A stretch of DNA of 64,000 bases, taken from contig NZ_CP040244.1 of the NCBI RefSeq assembly GCF_005517195.1, forward strand, positions 6,342,001-6,406,000, given 5' to 3'. The stretch comes from Streptomyces vilmorinianum. GTDB taxonomy: Bacteria; Actinomycetota; Actinomycetes; Streptomycetales; Streptomycetaceae. Under the pieces are notes generated by a model. It was not told the DNA's origin and did no database searches. It saw only the letters and a program-made list of their open reading frames with translations. The translations under genes and the position numbers were made by a program. Numbering within the stretch: the first letter of the stretch is position 1; every line of letters starts with the position of its first letter. Shown piece after piece: positions 1-8,049 of this stretch.

Positions 1-702
1 CCCGGGCTCCACGCCGAGAGCCTGACCGGAGCCCCACGGAGGACTCCCGCCGACAGCCCCGACCGGAGCGCCGGAGGCTGGCCTCCGAGGCTTCCCGCCG
101 AGCTTCGCCGGGGGCTGACCGAAGTGGCACCGGAGGCTTCCCGCCGGGGGACCGGCCGGACTGCCGCCCGGGGCCCCACGCCGAGAGCCTGACAGGAGCC
201 CCACGAAGGGCTCCCGCCGGCAGACGACCGGAGTCGCACCGGAGGCTGCCCTCCGAGGCCTTCCCACCGGGGAACCGACCGGGCTGCCCTCCGAGGCTCC
301 CAGCCGGGAACCCGACCGGACTGCCGCCCAGGGCCTCACGCCGAGAGCCTGACCGGGGTCCCACGGAGGGCTCCCGCCGACGGACCCGACCGGAGGCGCC
401 GGAGGCTGGCCTCCGAGGCCTTCCCGCCGGGAACCCGGCCGGACTAGCGCCCGAGGCTTCCCGCCGGCGAACCGGCCGGAGGCGCCTGAGGCTGCCCTCC
501 GAGGCCTTCCCGCCGGGGAACCGACCGGGCTGCCGCCCGAGGCCTTCCCGCCGAGGACCCGACCGGGCTGCCGCCCGAGGCTTCCCGTCGGGGGCTGACC
601 GGAGTCGCGCCGGAGGTTTCCCGCCGGGGTCGGCCGGGCTGGTGCCCGAGGGGCCGAGCTGGCATCGGTCGAGTTGGAGTGACCGGGGCCAGTCCGTGAG
701 GG
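1..702. repeat. Degenerate GC-rich repeat array
   Basis: This stretch holds no convincing gene. It is about fourteen imperfect units, most beginning CCCGCCGGGGAACCGACCGG and running 36-74 bp, with endings such as GCCCGAGGCCTT. A second, longer repeat (a block containing ACGCCGAGAGCCTGACCGGAG) recurs near 10, 171 and 331, giving a higher-order period of roughly 160 bp. Stop codons interrupt all plus frames; one minus frame stays open over 444-665 but encodes only Pro/Arg/Ala/Gly-rich low-complexity sequence. The array may continue beyond the left edge. Confidence 0.75.
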
Positions 703-1563
703 CTAGGCGCGTCCTCCCGCGCCGGGGACCGGGAAGGCCCCTGCGGCGCGGCGGGTGATCTCGCCGTAGATCTCGGGGTCGGTGGTGTACTCGCCGAGGC
801 GGCAGGTCTTGCGGCTGCCGTGGTAGTCGCTGGAGCCCGTGGCCAGCAGCCCGAGCTCCTTCGCCAGCCCGCGCAGCCTCGCCCGCGTCGCGTCGTCGTG
901 GTCCATGTGGTCGACCTCGATGCCGTCGAGGCCGGCCTCCGCGAGCCGCGCGATCGCGGACTCCGGTACGACCTCGCCGCGCTTGACGGCCAGCGGGTGC
1001 GCGAAGACCGTGACGCCGCCGGCCGCCTTGACGAGCCGGATCGCGTCGAAGGGGTCGAGCTCGTGCTTCCGCACGTACGCCCGTCCGCCGTCCGCCAGCC
1101 ACTGCGGCGTGAACGCCCCGGACACGTCCGGTACGACGCCGAGTTCGACCAGCGCCTCCGCGACGTGCGGGCGGCCCACCGAGCCGTCCCCGGCGATCCG
1201 GGCGACCTGGTCCCAGGTGACCGGGACGCCCAGGTCCTGGAGCTTGGTGACCATCGCCTGGGCGCGCGGCACCCGGTCGTCCCGGACCAGCTCGCGCTCG
1301 GCGGCCAGTTCGGGCTCCTCGGGGTCGAAGAGGTACGCGAGCATGTGCAGGCCGACCCCGTCGAGCCGGCAGGACAGCTCGGCTCCGGTGACGAGGGTCA
1401 GCCCCTCGGGGAGCGCCGCGATCGCCTCGGCGTGTCCGCGGGTCGTGTCATGGTCGGTGAGGGCGACGACGTCCAGCCCGGCGGCGGCGGCGTTGCGCAC
1501 CAGCTCGGCCGGGGTGTCCGTACCGTCCGACGCCGTGGAGTGGGTGTGCAGATCGATGCGCAC
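703..1563 (-). CDS. PHP domain metal-dependent phosphoesterase
   Basis: A 286-residue protein of the PHP family, in the TrpH/YciV-like group of hydrolases that act on nucleotides or nucleic-acid ends using a trinuclear metal site. The N-terminus carries the HxH motif (H6, H8) with D13; a DHD follows at 37-39, FAHP lies in the second half, and the metal-binding SDYH is near the C-terminus. I chose the GTG at 1563 because the protein then starts directly at VRIDLHTHS and a GGAG lies 9 nt upstream; an in-frame ATG at 1611 would add a 16-residue basic extension. The gene stands alone between the repeat array and the DUF6758 gene. The substrate cannot be told from sequence. Confidence 0.88.
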   Translation of the reverse strand: MRIDLHTHSTASDGTDTPAELVRNAAAAGLDVVALTDHDTTRGHAEAIAALPEGLTLVTGAELSCRLDGVGLHMLAYLFDPEEPELAAERELVRDDRVPRAQAMVTKLQDLGVPVTWDQVARIAGDGSVGRPHVAEALVELGVVPDVSGAFTPQWLADGGRAYVRKHELDPFDAIRLVKAAGGVTVFAHPLAVKRGEVVPESAIARLAEAGLDGIEVDHMDHDDATRARLRGLAKELGLLATGSSDYHGSRKTCRLGEYTTDPEIYGEITRRAAGAFPVPGAGGRA

Positions 1564-1680
1564 GACGCGTTGCTCCAAGGCTCGGGGCGGACGAAGGGGA
1601 CGCTCCAGCATAACGGGCGAATCGAACACACCCGCCCCCGGGCCGGGCCCCTCGCCCAGCCCTACCGCCCCGGCACGCCT

Positions 1681-2319
1681 CTACGTCAGCAGACGTGGCG
1701 TCAGCGCCCCGCACGGCAGCAGTTCCACCTCCGCGCCCGCGTCCCGCAGGTCCGTCAGCACCAGCTCGTCGTACATCAGCAGCCCGGACTGCTCGGGCCA
1801 CACGATCGCCCACAGCCACAGCCCGCGGGCCTCTCCCGCGAAGACCGCGCGGTCCTGCGGGGTGCCGTTCACGTGCCACAGCGGTGTCGGCCGTCCGGCG
1901 GCGAGCACCTTCGTCTGGGCCGGCTTCTCTATGGACATGCCGGCACCGGGGTCGGGCCCGTCGATCCCGGCGTAGCGCGCGCCGAGTCCGACGCCGAGCT
2001 CCTCCGCGATGAGCAGCAGCTCGCCGATCCCGCCGAGCGGCCCGGGGCCGGAGCAGGCGACGGCCGTCGCGCGTCCGCCGCTCCGGTCGTCACCGGCGTA
2101 CGCGACCCCGGTGAAGAGCCATCCGACGGGCAGGGGCCACGGCATCCACACCGGCACCTGGGCCCGGTGCACGACGACACCGAGGGCCTCGACGCTGGGC
2201 GGGATCACGGGTTGCAGCGGGTGCACCGAGCCGTGCACGTCGCACTGCCAGGAGTCGGCAAAGAGACCGGGCGCCCTGACCCGGCCACCGCACTTCGGGC
2301 AACTGGGTTCGCCCCTCAT
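1681..2319 (-). CDS. DUF6758 family zinc-ribbon protein
   Basis: A 212-residue protein conserved among streptomycetes and matching what I know as DUF6758. The N-terminus has a zinc-ribbon-like set: C7 and C10 (SCPKCGG) with C26 and H29 (WQCDVHG). The rest is hydrophobic and glycine-rich but has no clear signal peptide or membrane helix, so it is probably cytoplasmic. The ATG at 2319 places the ribbon at the usual distance; a TTG three codons upstream is possible. It is separated by about 117 bp from the PHP gene on the same strand and may be co-transcribed with it. The function is unknown. Confidence 0.7.
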   Translation of the reverse strand: MRGEPSCPKCGGRVRAPGLFADSWQCDVHGSVHPLQPVIPPSVEALGVVVHRAQVPVWMPWPLPVGWLFTGVAYAGDDRSGGRATAVACSGPGPLGGIGELLLIAEELGVGLGARYAGIDGPDPGAGMSIEKPAQTKVLAAGRPTPLWHVNGTPQDRAVFAGEARGLWLWAIVWPEQSGLLMYDELVLTDLRDAGAEVELLPCGALTPRLLT

Positions 2320-2469
2320 AGAGCCCAACGGTCCTACCCCTCCGCGCCCGCGTCAAGGACGATCACCCGTCCGGCCCGACCAGTTCACCCCGAGTGATAG
2401 ATGCGGCCTGCATTTCGTGTACGCGGCAACCACCGTCGAGGGGCCTCGGTCCGGACGTCGGTCCGGACG

Positions 2470-3054
2470 TCAGTCCAGCGTCACGGACCTGCGCAGCGGA
2501 TCGCGCACATCCGTGCCGTTCGCCAGCCAGCGCTCCTCCAGGGCCTGCGCCCCGTGGACCCGCTTCCACGCGGCCTCGTTCGACGTCATCGGCAGCAGCG
2601 GCAGGAAGCGGACGGGATCCATGGGCTCGTCGAGTTCCAGGTCCTCCACCAGGCCGCCCGACTCCGCGACGAGCACCGAGCTGAACGGGGCCCCGGGCCA
2701 CAGGGGTTCACCCACGTCCAGCGAGGCGCCGGGCGCCACCACCACGCCCTCGACCTGCGGGGTCGAGGCGAGGACGGCGAGCGGGCGCAGCACCTTGTCG
2801 GTGTCGGCGACCCCGGCCCGTACCGAGAGCACCAGTTCGGCGCGCGGACCCTTCACGGGGTCGGCGAGCGCGGACGTCGGGTCGGTCATCGGGTGCGCGG
2901 ACATGCCGAGCGTGGCGTACCGCACGACGTCGCCGTCGATGAAGCGGAGCACCTCGATCCGGTCCGTGCCGAGGAACGTCACCGCGGCCCGCGCGTCCGG
3001 TTCGCCGAGCGCCGAACGCAGACGGGCTTCGACCAGAGCAAGAACTTCTCCCAT
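2470..3054 (-). CDS. Suppressor of fused domain protein
   Basis: A 194-residue protein resembling the bacterial suppressor-of-fused (SUFU) fold family, whose members are small cytoplasmic proteins often linked to immunity or polymorphic-toxin contexts but frequently found alone. Visible features are the start MGEVLALVEARL, a central strand-rich section with DRIEVLRFIDGD, and the C-terminal FLPLLPMTSNEAAWKR section, where the NEAxWKR words are typical of the family. The ATG at 3054 is preferred over an upstream start at 3087 because family members begin here. No toxin gene is adjacent; in this neighbourhood it looks like a core gene. The biochemical role is not known. Confidence 0.75.
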   Translation of the reverse strand: MGEVLALVEARLRSALGEPDARAAVTFLGTDRIEVLRFIDGDVVRYATLGMSAHPMTDPTSALADPVKGPRAELVLSVRAGVADTDKVLRPLAVLASTPQVEGVVVAPGASLDVGEPLWPGAPFSSVLVAESGGLVEDLELDEPMDPVRFLPLLPMTSNEAAWKRVHGAQALEERWLANGTDVRDPLRRSVTLD

Positions 3055-3453
3055 GCAGCGAGCATAAAGCGCGTATGGAAGGGGCAAAGGAAGGGATTGA
3101 CCCTCTGTCGGCTGATAGTCTTGGCCGCTGGTCGGGACTCCCGACTACTCGTCATCCCCCACGGGGGACCGGCCGGAGGAGGTGGGGCTGCGTGGATCGA
3201 AGTCGATCGGGCAGTACCAACCGCTCTTCCGCCCCGCACCCGAGCCCGGTGCGTTCCTCCCGGTGATCTGAGGCCTTCCCCGGTCACCCGGCATCTCGCA
3301 CGACGGAAGAGCACTTCGCCTTTGCCTGTCTGTAGCGAACGCCGTCACCGCGATCCCGCGGTGCCGCCCGCTTTGTGGACGACGTAGCTCCACGTCCTCA
3401 TTCCGGGCTGTGCCACGCCTCGCCGGCGGCTTCTCCGTGAAGGAGCATGCCAA
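3055..3453. other. Divergent intergenic region, SUFU gene and corA
   Basis: About 400 bp between divergent genes. I see no ORF with good coding character. There is a small hairpin (GTCGGG/CCCGAC) around 3131-3147 and several short GC stems. A long untranslated leader for the Mg2+ channel gene is possible, but I could not recognise a known magnesium riboswitch fold by eye. Confidence 0.4.
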
Positions 3454-4581
3454 ATGTCGATGATCCGTGACCTGCGCGCCGCGGTCCGCCCCTCCCTGCG
3501 CCCCTCTCTGCGCAAGCCCAGCGCCCCCTACGCCGCGTACGACTTCACGCGCGACCCTTCCGCCTCCAGCGCCGTCGTCGACTGCGCCGTCTACCGCGAC
3601 GGCCGCCGCGTGGACGACCGCGCCTGCCTCACCCCGCGGGGCGCGATGCGCCAGGTGCGGGAGAGCGGCGGCTTCGCCTGGATCGGCCTGCACGAGCCGA
3701 CCGAGGCCGAATTCGCCGGTATCGCCGCCGAGTTCGGGCTGCACCCGCTCGCCGTGGAGGACGCCGTCCACGCCCACCAGCGGCCCAAGCTGGAGCGGTA
3801 CGACGACACCCTCTTCACCGTCTTCAAGACGATCCACTACGTCGAGCACGCCGAACTCACCGCCACCAGCGAGGTCGTCGAGACCGGCGAGGTGATGTGC
3901 TTCACCGGCCCCGACTTCGTCATCACGGTCCGGCACGGCGGGCAGGGCTCGCTGCGCAACCTCCGCCACCGCCTCCAGGGCGAGCCCGAGCTGCTCGCCA
4001 AGGGCCCCTCGGCCGTCCTGCACGCCATCGCCGACCATGTCGTCGACGGCTACATCGCGGTCGCCGACGCGGTCGAGCTCGACATCGACCAGATCGAGAT
4101 CGACGTCTTCTCCCCGCCGGCCAAGGGCTCCACGCGCGGCACCGACACCGGGCGGATCTACCAGCTCAAGCGTGAGGTACTGGAGTTCAAGCGGGCCGTC
4201 ACCCCGCTGCTGCGCCCGATGCAGCTGCTGAGCGAGCGCCCGATGCGGCTGGTGGACCCGGACATCCAGAAGTACTTCCGCGATGTCGCCGACCACCTCG
4301 CGCGCGTGCAGGAGCAGGTCGTCGGCTTCGACGAGCTCCTCAACTCGATCCTCCAGGCCAACCTGGCGCAGGCGACCGTCACGCAGAACGAGGACATGCG
4401 CAAGATCACCTCCTGGGCGGCGATCATCGCCGTCCCGACGGCGGTCTGCGGCGTGTACGGCATGAACTTCGAGCACATGCCCGAGTTGGAGTGGAAGTAC
4501 GGCTACCCGATGGTGCTCGTCGGCATCACCGTGATCTGTTTCGCCATCCACCGCACCCTCAAGCGCAACGGCTGGCTGTAG
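3454..4581 (+). CDS. corA: Magnesium/cobalt transport protein CorA
   Basis: A 375-residue CorA-family divalent cation channel. The long N-terminal cytoplasmic domain is followed by two C-terminal membrane helices; the family signature YGMN sits at 335-338, right after the first helix (ITSWAAIIAVPTAVCGV), and the second helix (MVLVGITVICFAI) ends with a basic tail KRNGWL. Both the order and the length fit CorA pentamers, which admit Mg2+ down its gradient. The loop after GMN reads FEHMPE, as in standard CorA. An RBS GAAGGAG precedes the ATG by about 9 nt. It is followed after 25 bp by a small hypothetical gene on the same strand. Confidence 0.95.
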   Translation: MSMIRDLRAAVRPSLRPSLRKPSAPYAAYDFTRDPSASSAVVDCAVYRDGRRVDDRACLTPRGAMRQVRESGGFAWIGLHEPTEAEFAGIAAEFGLHPLAVEDAVHAHQRPKLERYDDTLFTVFKTIHYVEHAELTATSEVVETGEVMCFTGPDFVITVRHGGQGSLRNLRHRLQGEPELLAKGPSAVLHAIADHVVDGYIAVADAVELDIDQIEIDVFSPPAKGSTRGTDTGRIYQLKREVLEFKRAVTPLLRPMQLLSERPMRLVDPDIQKYFRDVADHLARVQEQVVGFDELLNSILQANLAQATVTQNEDMRKITSWAAIIAVPTAVCGVYGMNFEHMPELEWKYGYPMVLVGITVICFAIHRTLKRNGWL

Positions 4582-4606
4582 CCGGGCTGGCGCTAGGCTG
4601 CGGGAC

Positions 4607-5116
4607 ATGACAGACACGCTGCTCGGCCCCGCCCTCGTCGAGGAGGCCACGAAGAAGTCCGGTCTCATCTGGGTCCGGGGCGACGCCCCCACGGCCCGGG
4701 CGCTGTGGCACGTCTGGCACGAGGGCGCGGCCCACGTCGTGGGCGACGGCCCGGGCGAGCAGCCGCTGCCGGGTCTCGTCGCGGGCTCCACGGCCGAGGT
4801 GACGGTCCGCAGCAAGGACAAGGGCGGCCGGATCGTCGCCTGGACGGCTGCGGTGAGCGAGCTGGCCCCGGGTACGGAGGCGTGGGACGCGGCGGTCGCC
4901 GAGCTGAAGGGCAAGCGGCTGAACGCGACGGACGGCGAGGCGATGCCGGAGCGCTGGGCGCGGGAGTGCCGGGTGCTGCGGCTGGAGCCGCTGGACTCCA
5001 CGACGGACCTCCCGGACGGGTCCCTCGCGGCGGTCCCGCAGCGGTCGGACGCGGTCACGAGGCGTCCCGCACCGGCAGGGCTTCCACGCCTGCTGTTCAA
5101 GCGGCGCAAGCGCTGA
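4607..5116 (+). CDS. Conserved hypothetical protein
   Basis: A 169-residue protein I cannot assign. It starts MTDTLLGPALVEEATK and contains a possible split-barrel or pyridoxamine-oxidase-like segment (SGLIWVRG, ALWHVWHEGAAHVV, DKGGRIVAWTAAV), which would fit a small FMN- or substrate-binding barrel, but no diagnostic residues can be named. The C-terminus is basic (KRRKR). It lies 25 bp after corA and is probably read through from it; no strong RBS precedes the ATG. The gene ends directly before a tandem repeat array that separates it from the convergent lipoprotein gene. Confidence 0.7.
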   Translation: MTDTLLGPALVEEATKKSGLIWVRGDAPTARALWHVWHEGAAHVVGDGPGEQPLPGLVAGSTAEVTVRSKDKGGRIVAWTAAVSELAPGTEAWDAAVAELKGKRLNATDGEAMPERWARECRVLRLEPLDSTTDLPDGSLAAVPQRSDAVTRRPAPAGLPRLLFKRRKR

Positions 5117-5119
5117 AGC

Positions 5120-5222
5120 AGCCCTGAACCAGCCCTGAAGAAGCCCTGAACCAGCCCTGAGCAGGCGCCGCCCTCTGCCCTGAGCAGGCGCCGCCCTCTG
5201 CCCTGAGCAGGCGCCGCCCTCG
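5120..5222. repeat. Two adjoining short tandem repeat arrays
   Basis: Between convergent genes lie 3.7 copies of an 11-bp unit (AGCCCTGAACC, 5120-5160). They run into three nearly perfect copies of a 23-bp unit beginning GCCCTGAGCAGG at 5154, 5177 and 5200. The core GCCCTGA is shared by both arrays, so one probably arose from the other by slippage. Confidence 0.9.
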
Positions 5223-5223
5223 G

Positions 5224-5985
5224 CTAGGTACGCGGCAGCTGCTTGCCGTAGTCCAGGGTCTGGCCCGGCGCCGGGGCCTCCAGCGGGAAGTCCTTGTCCC
5301 ACTCGGACAGCACCACCACGCCCGCTCCGCCGCCGCGCGCGAACTGGAGCGGGAACGGCAGGCCCTCCAGCGCGACGTCCAGCGTGCCGCCCTCGCCGTC
5401 CTGGCCGCCCTTGACCTTGACCGTACGGATGCCGCCGATCTTGTCGCGGTCACCCTTGACGATGTCCCCGTGCAGACCGATGAGCCCGTTGAGAAGCATG
5501 TCCATGTCGGTGAAGCCGCGCAGCTGCTTGTACGAGGGGTCGTCCTGCGGCACCTTCACGTACTTGTCGTCCAGCTTGTCGGCGGCCTCACTGTCCGCTT
5601 CCGAGGGGGTCGCGGTCGCTTTGTCGGCGCCATGCGCCCAGAAGCCGGCGTCGGCCTTCAGATAGAGCGCGTCACCGATCCGCAGCAGCTCGAAGGTGCT
5701 GTTCTTCGTCGTCACGGAGCCGCTCGCGCCGTCCTGCTTGAGCCGCATGTTCAGCTTGTACGTGCCGCCCTTGCTGACCAGGGTCCCGGCCAGTCGCACC
5801 GCCTTCGCCGCGTCGGCCGCGGACTGCGCCTTCTGCTCGATGGCGGTCGCGTCGAGCTTCCCGACCCCGTTCGTCCCCTCGTCCGGATCCGACGCGCAGG
5901 CGGTGAGCCCGGCCGCGAGACCGGCGCAGAGTGCCACGGGCAGGACGGCCCGGCGGATGCGCGATGCAGTGGGAAGTGCGGTCAC
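5224..5985 (-). CDS. LppX/LprAFG-like lipoprotein
   Basis: A 253-residue exported lipoprotein. The signal peptide has RIRR, a hydrophobic core (AVLPVALCAGLAAG) and the lipobox LTAC with Cys30 as the predicted lipidated residue. The mature part, starting SDPDEG, is strand-rich (GTLVSKGGTYKLNMRL, STFELLRIGDALYLKAD) and resembles the LolA-like fold of LppX/LprG lipoproteins, which in actinobacteria bind lipids at the cell surface. I chose GTG 5985 because a GAGG lies 8 nt upstream; the longer ATG frame to 6093 puts a disordered segment before the signal. The gene is divergent from the MgtE-N gene, and its ligand is unknown. Confidence 0.75.
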   Translation of the reverse strand: MTALPTASRIRRAVLPVALCAGLAAGLTACASDPDEGTNGVGKLDATAIEQKAQSAADAAKAVRLAGTLVSKGGTYKLNMRLKQDGASGSVTTKNSTFELLRIGDALYLKADAGFWAHGADKATATPSEADSEAADKLDDKYVKVPQDDPSYKQLRGFTDMDMLLNGLIGLHGDIVKGDRDKIGGIRTVKVKGGQDGEGGTLDVALEGLPFPLQFARGGGAGVVVLSEWDKDFPLEAPAPGQTLDYGKQLPRT

Positions 5986-6170
5986 CTGCGCTGCCTCTCG
6001 AACGTCGTCGGTGGGGGGACGGCAGACCGCAGCGTACCCGGGCCGGGAGCCAACGCCGCAGGCAGCCGTACGGGCGCTCTGCCGGGGCGCCACGGAAGGC
6101 CACGGGCTAGCCTGAATCCGGCATACCTCAGCAATGACCCGAATCGTGCGACACCGAGGAGGCGCGTGGC

Positions 6171-7442
6171 ATGGCGGCAGGCGCCCCCCGGATCTTCGTC
6201 TCGCATCTCGCCGGTGTCCCGGTCTTCGACCCCAACGGAGACCAGGTCGGCCGGGTCAGCGACCTCGTCGCCATGCTCCGGGTGGGCCGCCGCCCGCCCC
6301 GGCTGCTCGGCATGGTGGTGGAGGTGCTCAGCCGCCGCCGGGTCTTCGTCCCCATGACCCGGATCACCGGCGTCGAGTCCGGGCAGGTCATCACCACGGG
6401 CGTGGTGAACATGCGCCGCTTCGAGCAGCGCCCCACCGAGCGGCTCGTCCTCGGCGAGCTGCTCGACCGCCGGGTACGGCTTGTCGAGTCGGACGAGGAG
6501 GTCACCGTCCTCGACGTGGCCATCCAGCAGCTGCCGGCCCGCCGCGACTGGGAGATCGACAAGGTCTTCGTGCGGCGCGGCAAGGGCGGGGCGCTGCGCC
6601 GCAAGGGCGAGACGCTGACGGTGGAGTGGTCGGCCGTCACCGGCTTCTCGCTGGAGGAGGAGGGCCAGGGCGCCGAGAACCTGGTCGCCACCTTCGAGCG
6701 GCTGCGCCCCGCCGACCTCGCCAACGTGCTGCACCACCTCTCCCCCAAGCGGCGGGCCGAGGTCGCCGCCGCCCTCGACGACGACCGGCTCGCCGACGTC
6801 CTGGAGGAGCTGCCGGAGGACGACCAGATCGAGATCCTCGGGAAGCTGAAGGAGGAGCGCGCCGCGGACGTCCTGGAGGCGATGGACCCGGACGACGCGG
6901 CCGACCTGCTCTCGGAGCTGCCGGAGGAGGACAAGGAACGGCTCCTGACCCTCATGCGGCCCGACGACGCCGCCGACGTGCGCCGGCTCCTGGCGTACGA
7001 GGAGCGGACCGCGGGCGGTCTGATGACCACGGAGCCGATCGTGCTGCGGCCCGACGCCACGGTCGCGGACGCGCTGGCCCGCGTACGGCAGCAGGATCTG
7101 TCCCCCGCGCTGGCGGCGCAGGTGTACGTGTGCCGGCCGCCGGACGAGACGCCGACGGGCAAGTACCTGGGCATGGTGCACTTCCAGCGGCTGCTGCGGG
7201 ATCCGCCGTTCACGCTGGTCAGCTCGCTGGTCGACAGCGACCTGCCGCCGCTCGCCCCGGACACCCCGCTGCCGGCCGTGACCAGCTACCTCGCCGCGTA
7301 CAACATGGTCGCGGCGCCGGTCGTGGACGAGAGCGGGTCATTGCTCGGTGCGGTCACCGTGGACGACGTACTCGACCATCTGCTGCCGGAGGACTGGCGG
7401 GACACGGAGTTCCACGAGGGGAGGCCCGTGCATGGCAGCTGA
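6171..7442 (+). CDS. PRC-barrel, MgtE N-terminal and CBS domain protein
   Basis: A 423-residue soluble protein that carries the cytoplasmic sensor parts of an MgtE Mg2+ channel but no membrane domain. The order is a PRC-barrel-like start (FVSHLAGVPVFDPNGDQVGR, 7-30), a second barrel around 105-160, the MgtE-N helical repeat with DRLADVLEELPEDDQ and MDPDDAADLLSELP (about 175-275), then a CBS pair (AGGLMTTEPIVLRPDATVAD to the end). The stop overlaps the next gene by 11 bp, so translation is probably coupled to the DUF1003 membrane protein. It may work as a Mg2+ or nucleotide sensor for that partner; this is inferred from domains and position. Confidence 0.85.
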   Translation: MAAGAPRIFVSHLAGVPVFDPNGDQVGRVSDLVAMLRVGRRPPRLLGMVVEVLSRRRVFVPMTRITGVESGQVITTGVVNMRRFEQRPTERLVLGELLDRRVRLVESDEEVTVLDVAIQQLPARRDWEIDKVFVRRGKGGALRRKGETLTVEWSAVTGFSLEEEGQGAENLVATFERLRPADLANVLHHLSPKRRAEVAAALDDDRLADVLEELPEDDQIEILGKLKEERAADVLEAMDPDDAADLLSELPEEDKERLLTLMRPDDAADVRRLLAYEERTAGGLMTTEPIVLRPDATVADALARVRQQDLSPALAAQVYVCRPPDETPTGKYLGMVHFQRLLRDPPFTLVSSLVDSDLPPLAPDTPLPAVTSYLAAYNMVAAPVVDESGSLLGAVTVDDVLDHLLPEDWRDTEFHEGRPVHGS

Positions 7443-8007
7443 GCGCACTCAGGAGAGGGAGCGAGAACGAGAGCGGGCCATGCCCCGGATCCGGCTCGAC
7501 CTGCCGCGGGAGCGACGGCTCAGGCTGCTGCCGGAGTACGACCCCGAGGCCTTCGGCCGGGTCTCGGAACGGATCGCGCGCTTCCTGGGGACGGGGCGGT
7601 TCATCGTCTGGATGACGGTGACGATCATCGTCTGGGTGCTGTGGAACATCTTCGCCCCGGCCTCGCTGAAGTTCGACGAGTACCCGTTCATCTTCCTGAC
7701 GCTCGCGCTGTCGCTCCAGGCCTCGTACGCGGCCCCGCTGATCCTCCTCGCCCAGAACCGGCAGGACGACCGCGACCGGGTCAACCTCGAACAGGACAGG
7801 AAGCAGAACGAGCGGTCGATCGCGGACACCGAGTACCTGACCCGGGAGCTCGCGGCGCTGCGGATGGGGCTGGGAGAGGTGGCGACCCGTGACTGGATCC
7901 GCTCGGAGCTGCAGGACCTGATCAAGGACATGGAGGAGCTCCAGAACGGGCACCGGGATCTATTCCCCCCGGGTGAGGGTCACAGAAGTGACGTACCCGA
8001 CCGCTGA
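7432..8007 (+). CDS. DUF1003 domain membrane protein
   Basis: A 191-residue membrane protein of the DUF1003 family. An Arg/Glu-rich N-terminus is followed by two helices (FIVWMTVTIIVWVLWNIF and FIFLTLALSLQASYAAPLILL) and the family's NRQDDRDR section. A C-terminal coiled-coil-like part follows (NLEQDRKQNERSIADTEYL onward). The ATG at 7432 has GGGGAGG upstream and lies inside the end of the preceding MgtE-N/CBS gene. The two are a conserved pair in actinobacteria, and mycobacteria have the same neighbours next to mrp. The molecular role is unknown; association with the MgtE-N protein is an inference from the overlap. Confidence 0.85.
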   Translation: MAAERTQERERERERAMPRIRLDLPRERRLRLLPEYDPEAFGRVSERIARFLGTGRFIVWMTVTIIVWVLWNIFAPASLKFDEYPFIFLTLALSLQASYAAPLILLAQNRQDDRDRVNLEQDRKQNERSIADTEYLTRELAALRMGLGEVATRDWIRSELQDLIKDMEELQNGHRDLFPPGEGHRSDVPDR

Positions 8008-8049
8008 CGGGCTTTCCGGCGCCGGTGGTCGGCGCCGTACCATCTCCGT

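Noticed and set aside
444..665. 73-residue minus-strand frame in the repeat array
   Set aside because: Only repeats of Pro/Arg/Gly/Ala words; no RBS and no conserved pattern, consistent with repeat DNA.
820..2397. Long plus-strand open frame opposite the PHP and DUF6758 genes
   Set aside because: It is the high-GC shadow of two real minus-strand genes; its protein is Arg/Pro/Gly-rich with no family pattern.
3076..3453. Riboswitch for Mg2+ upstream of corA
   Set aside because: I looked for a long structured leader but saw only short stems; no recognised M-box or ydaO features. It remains possible.
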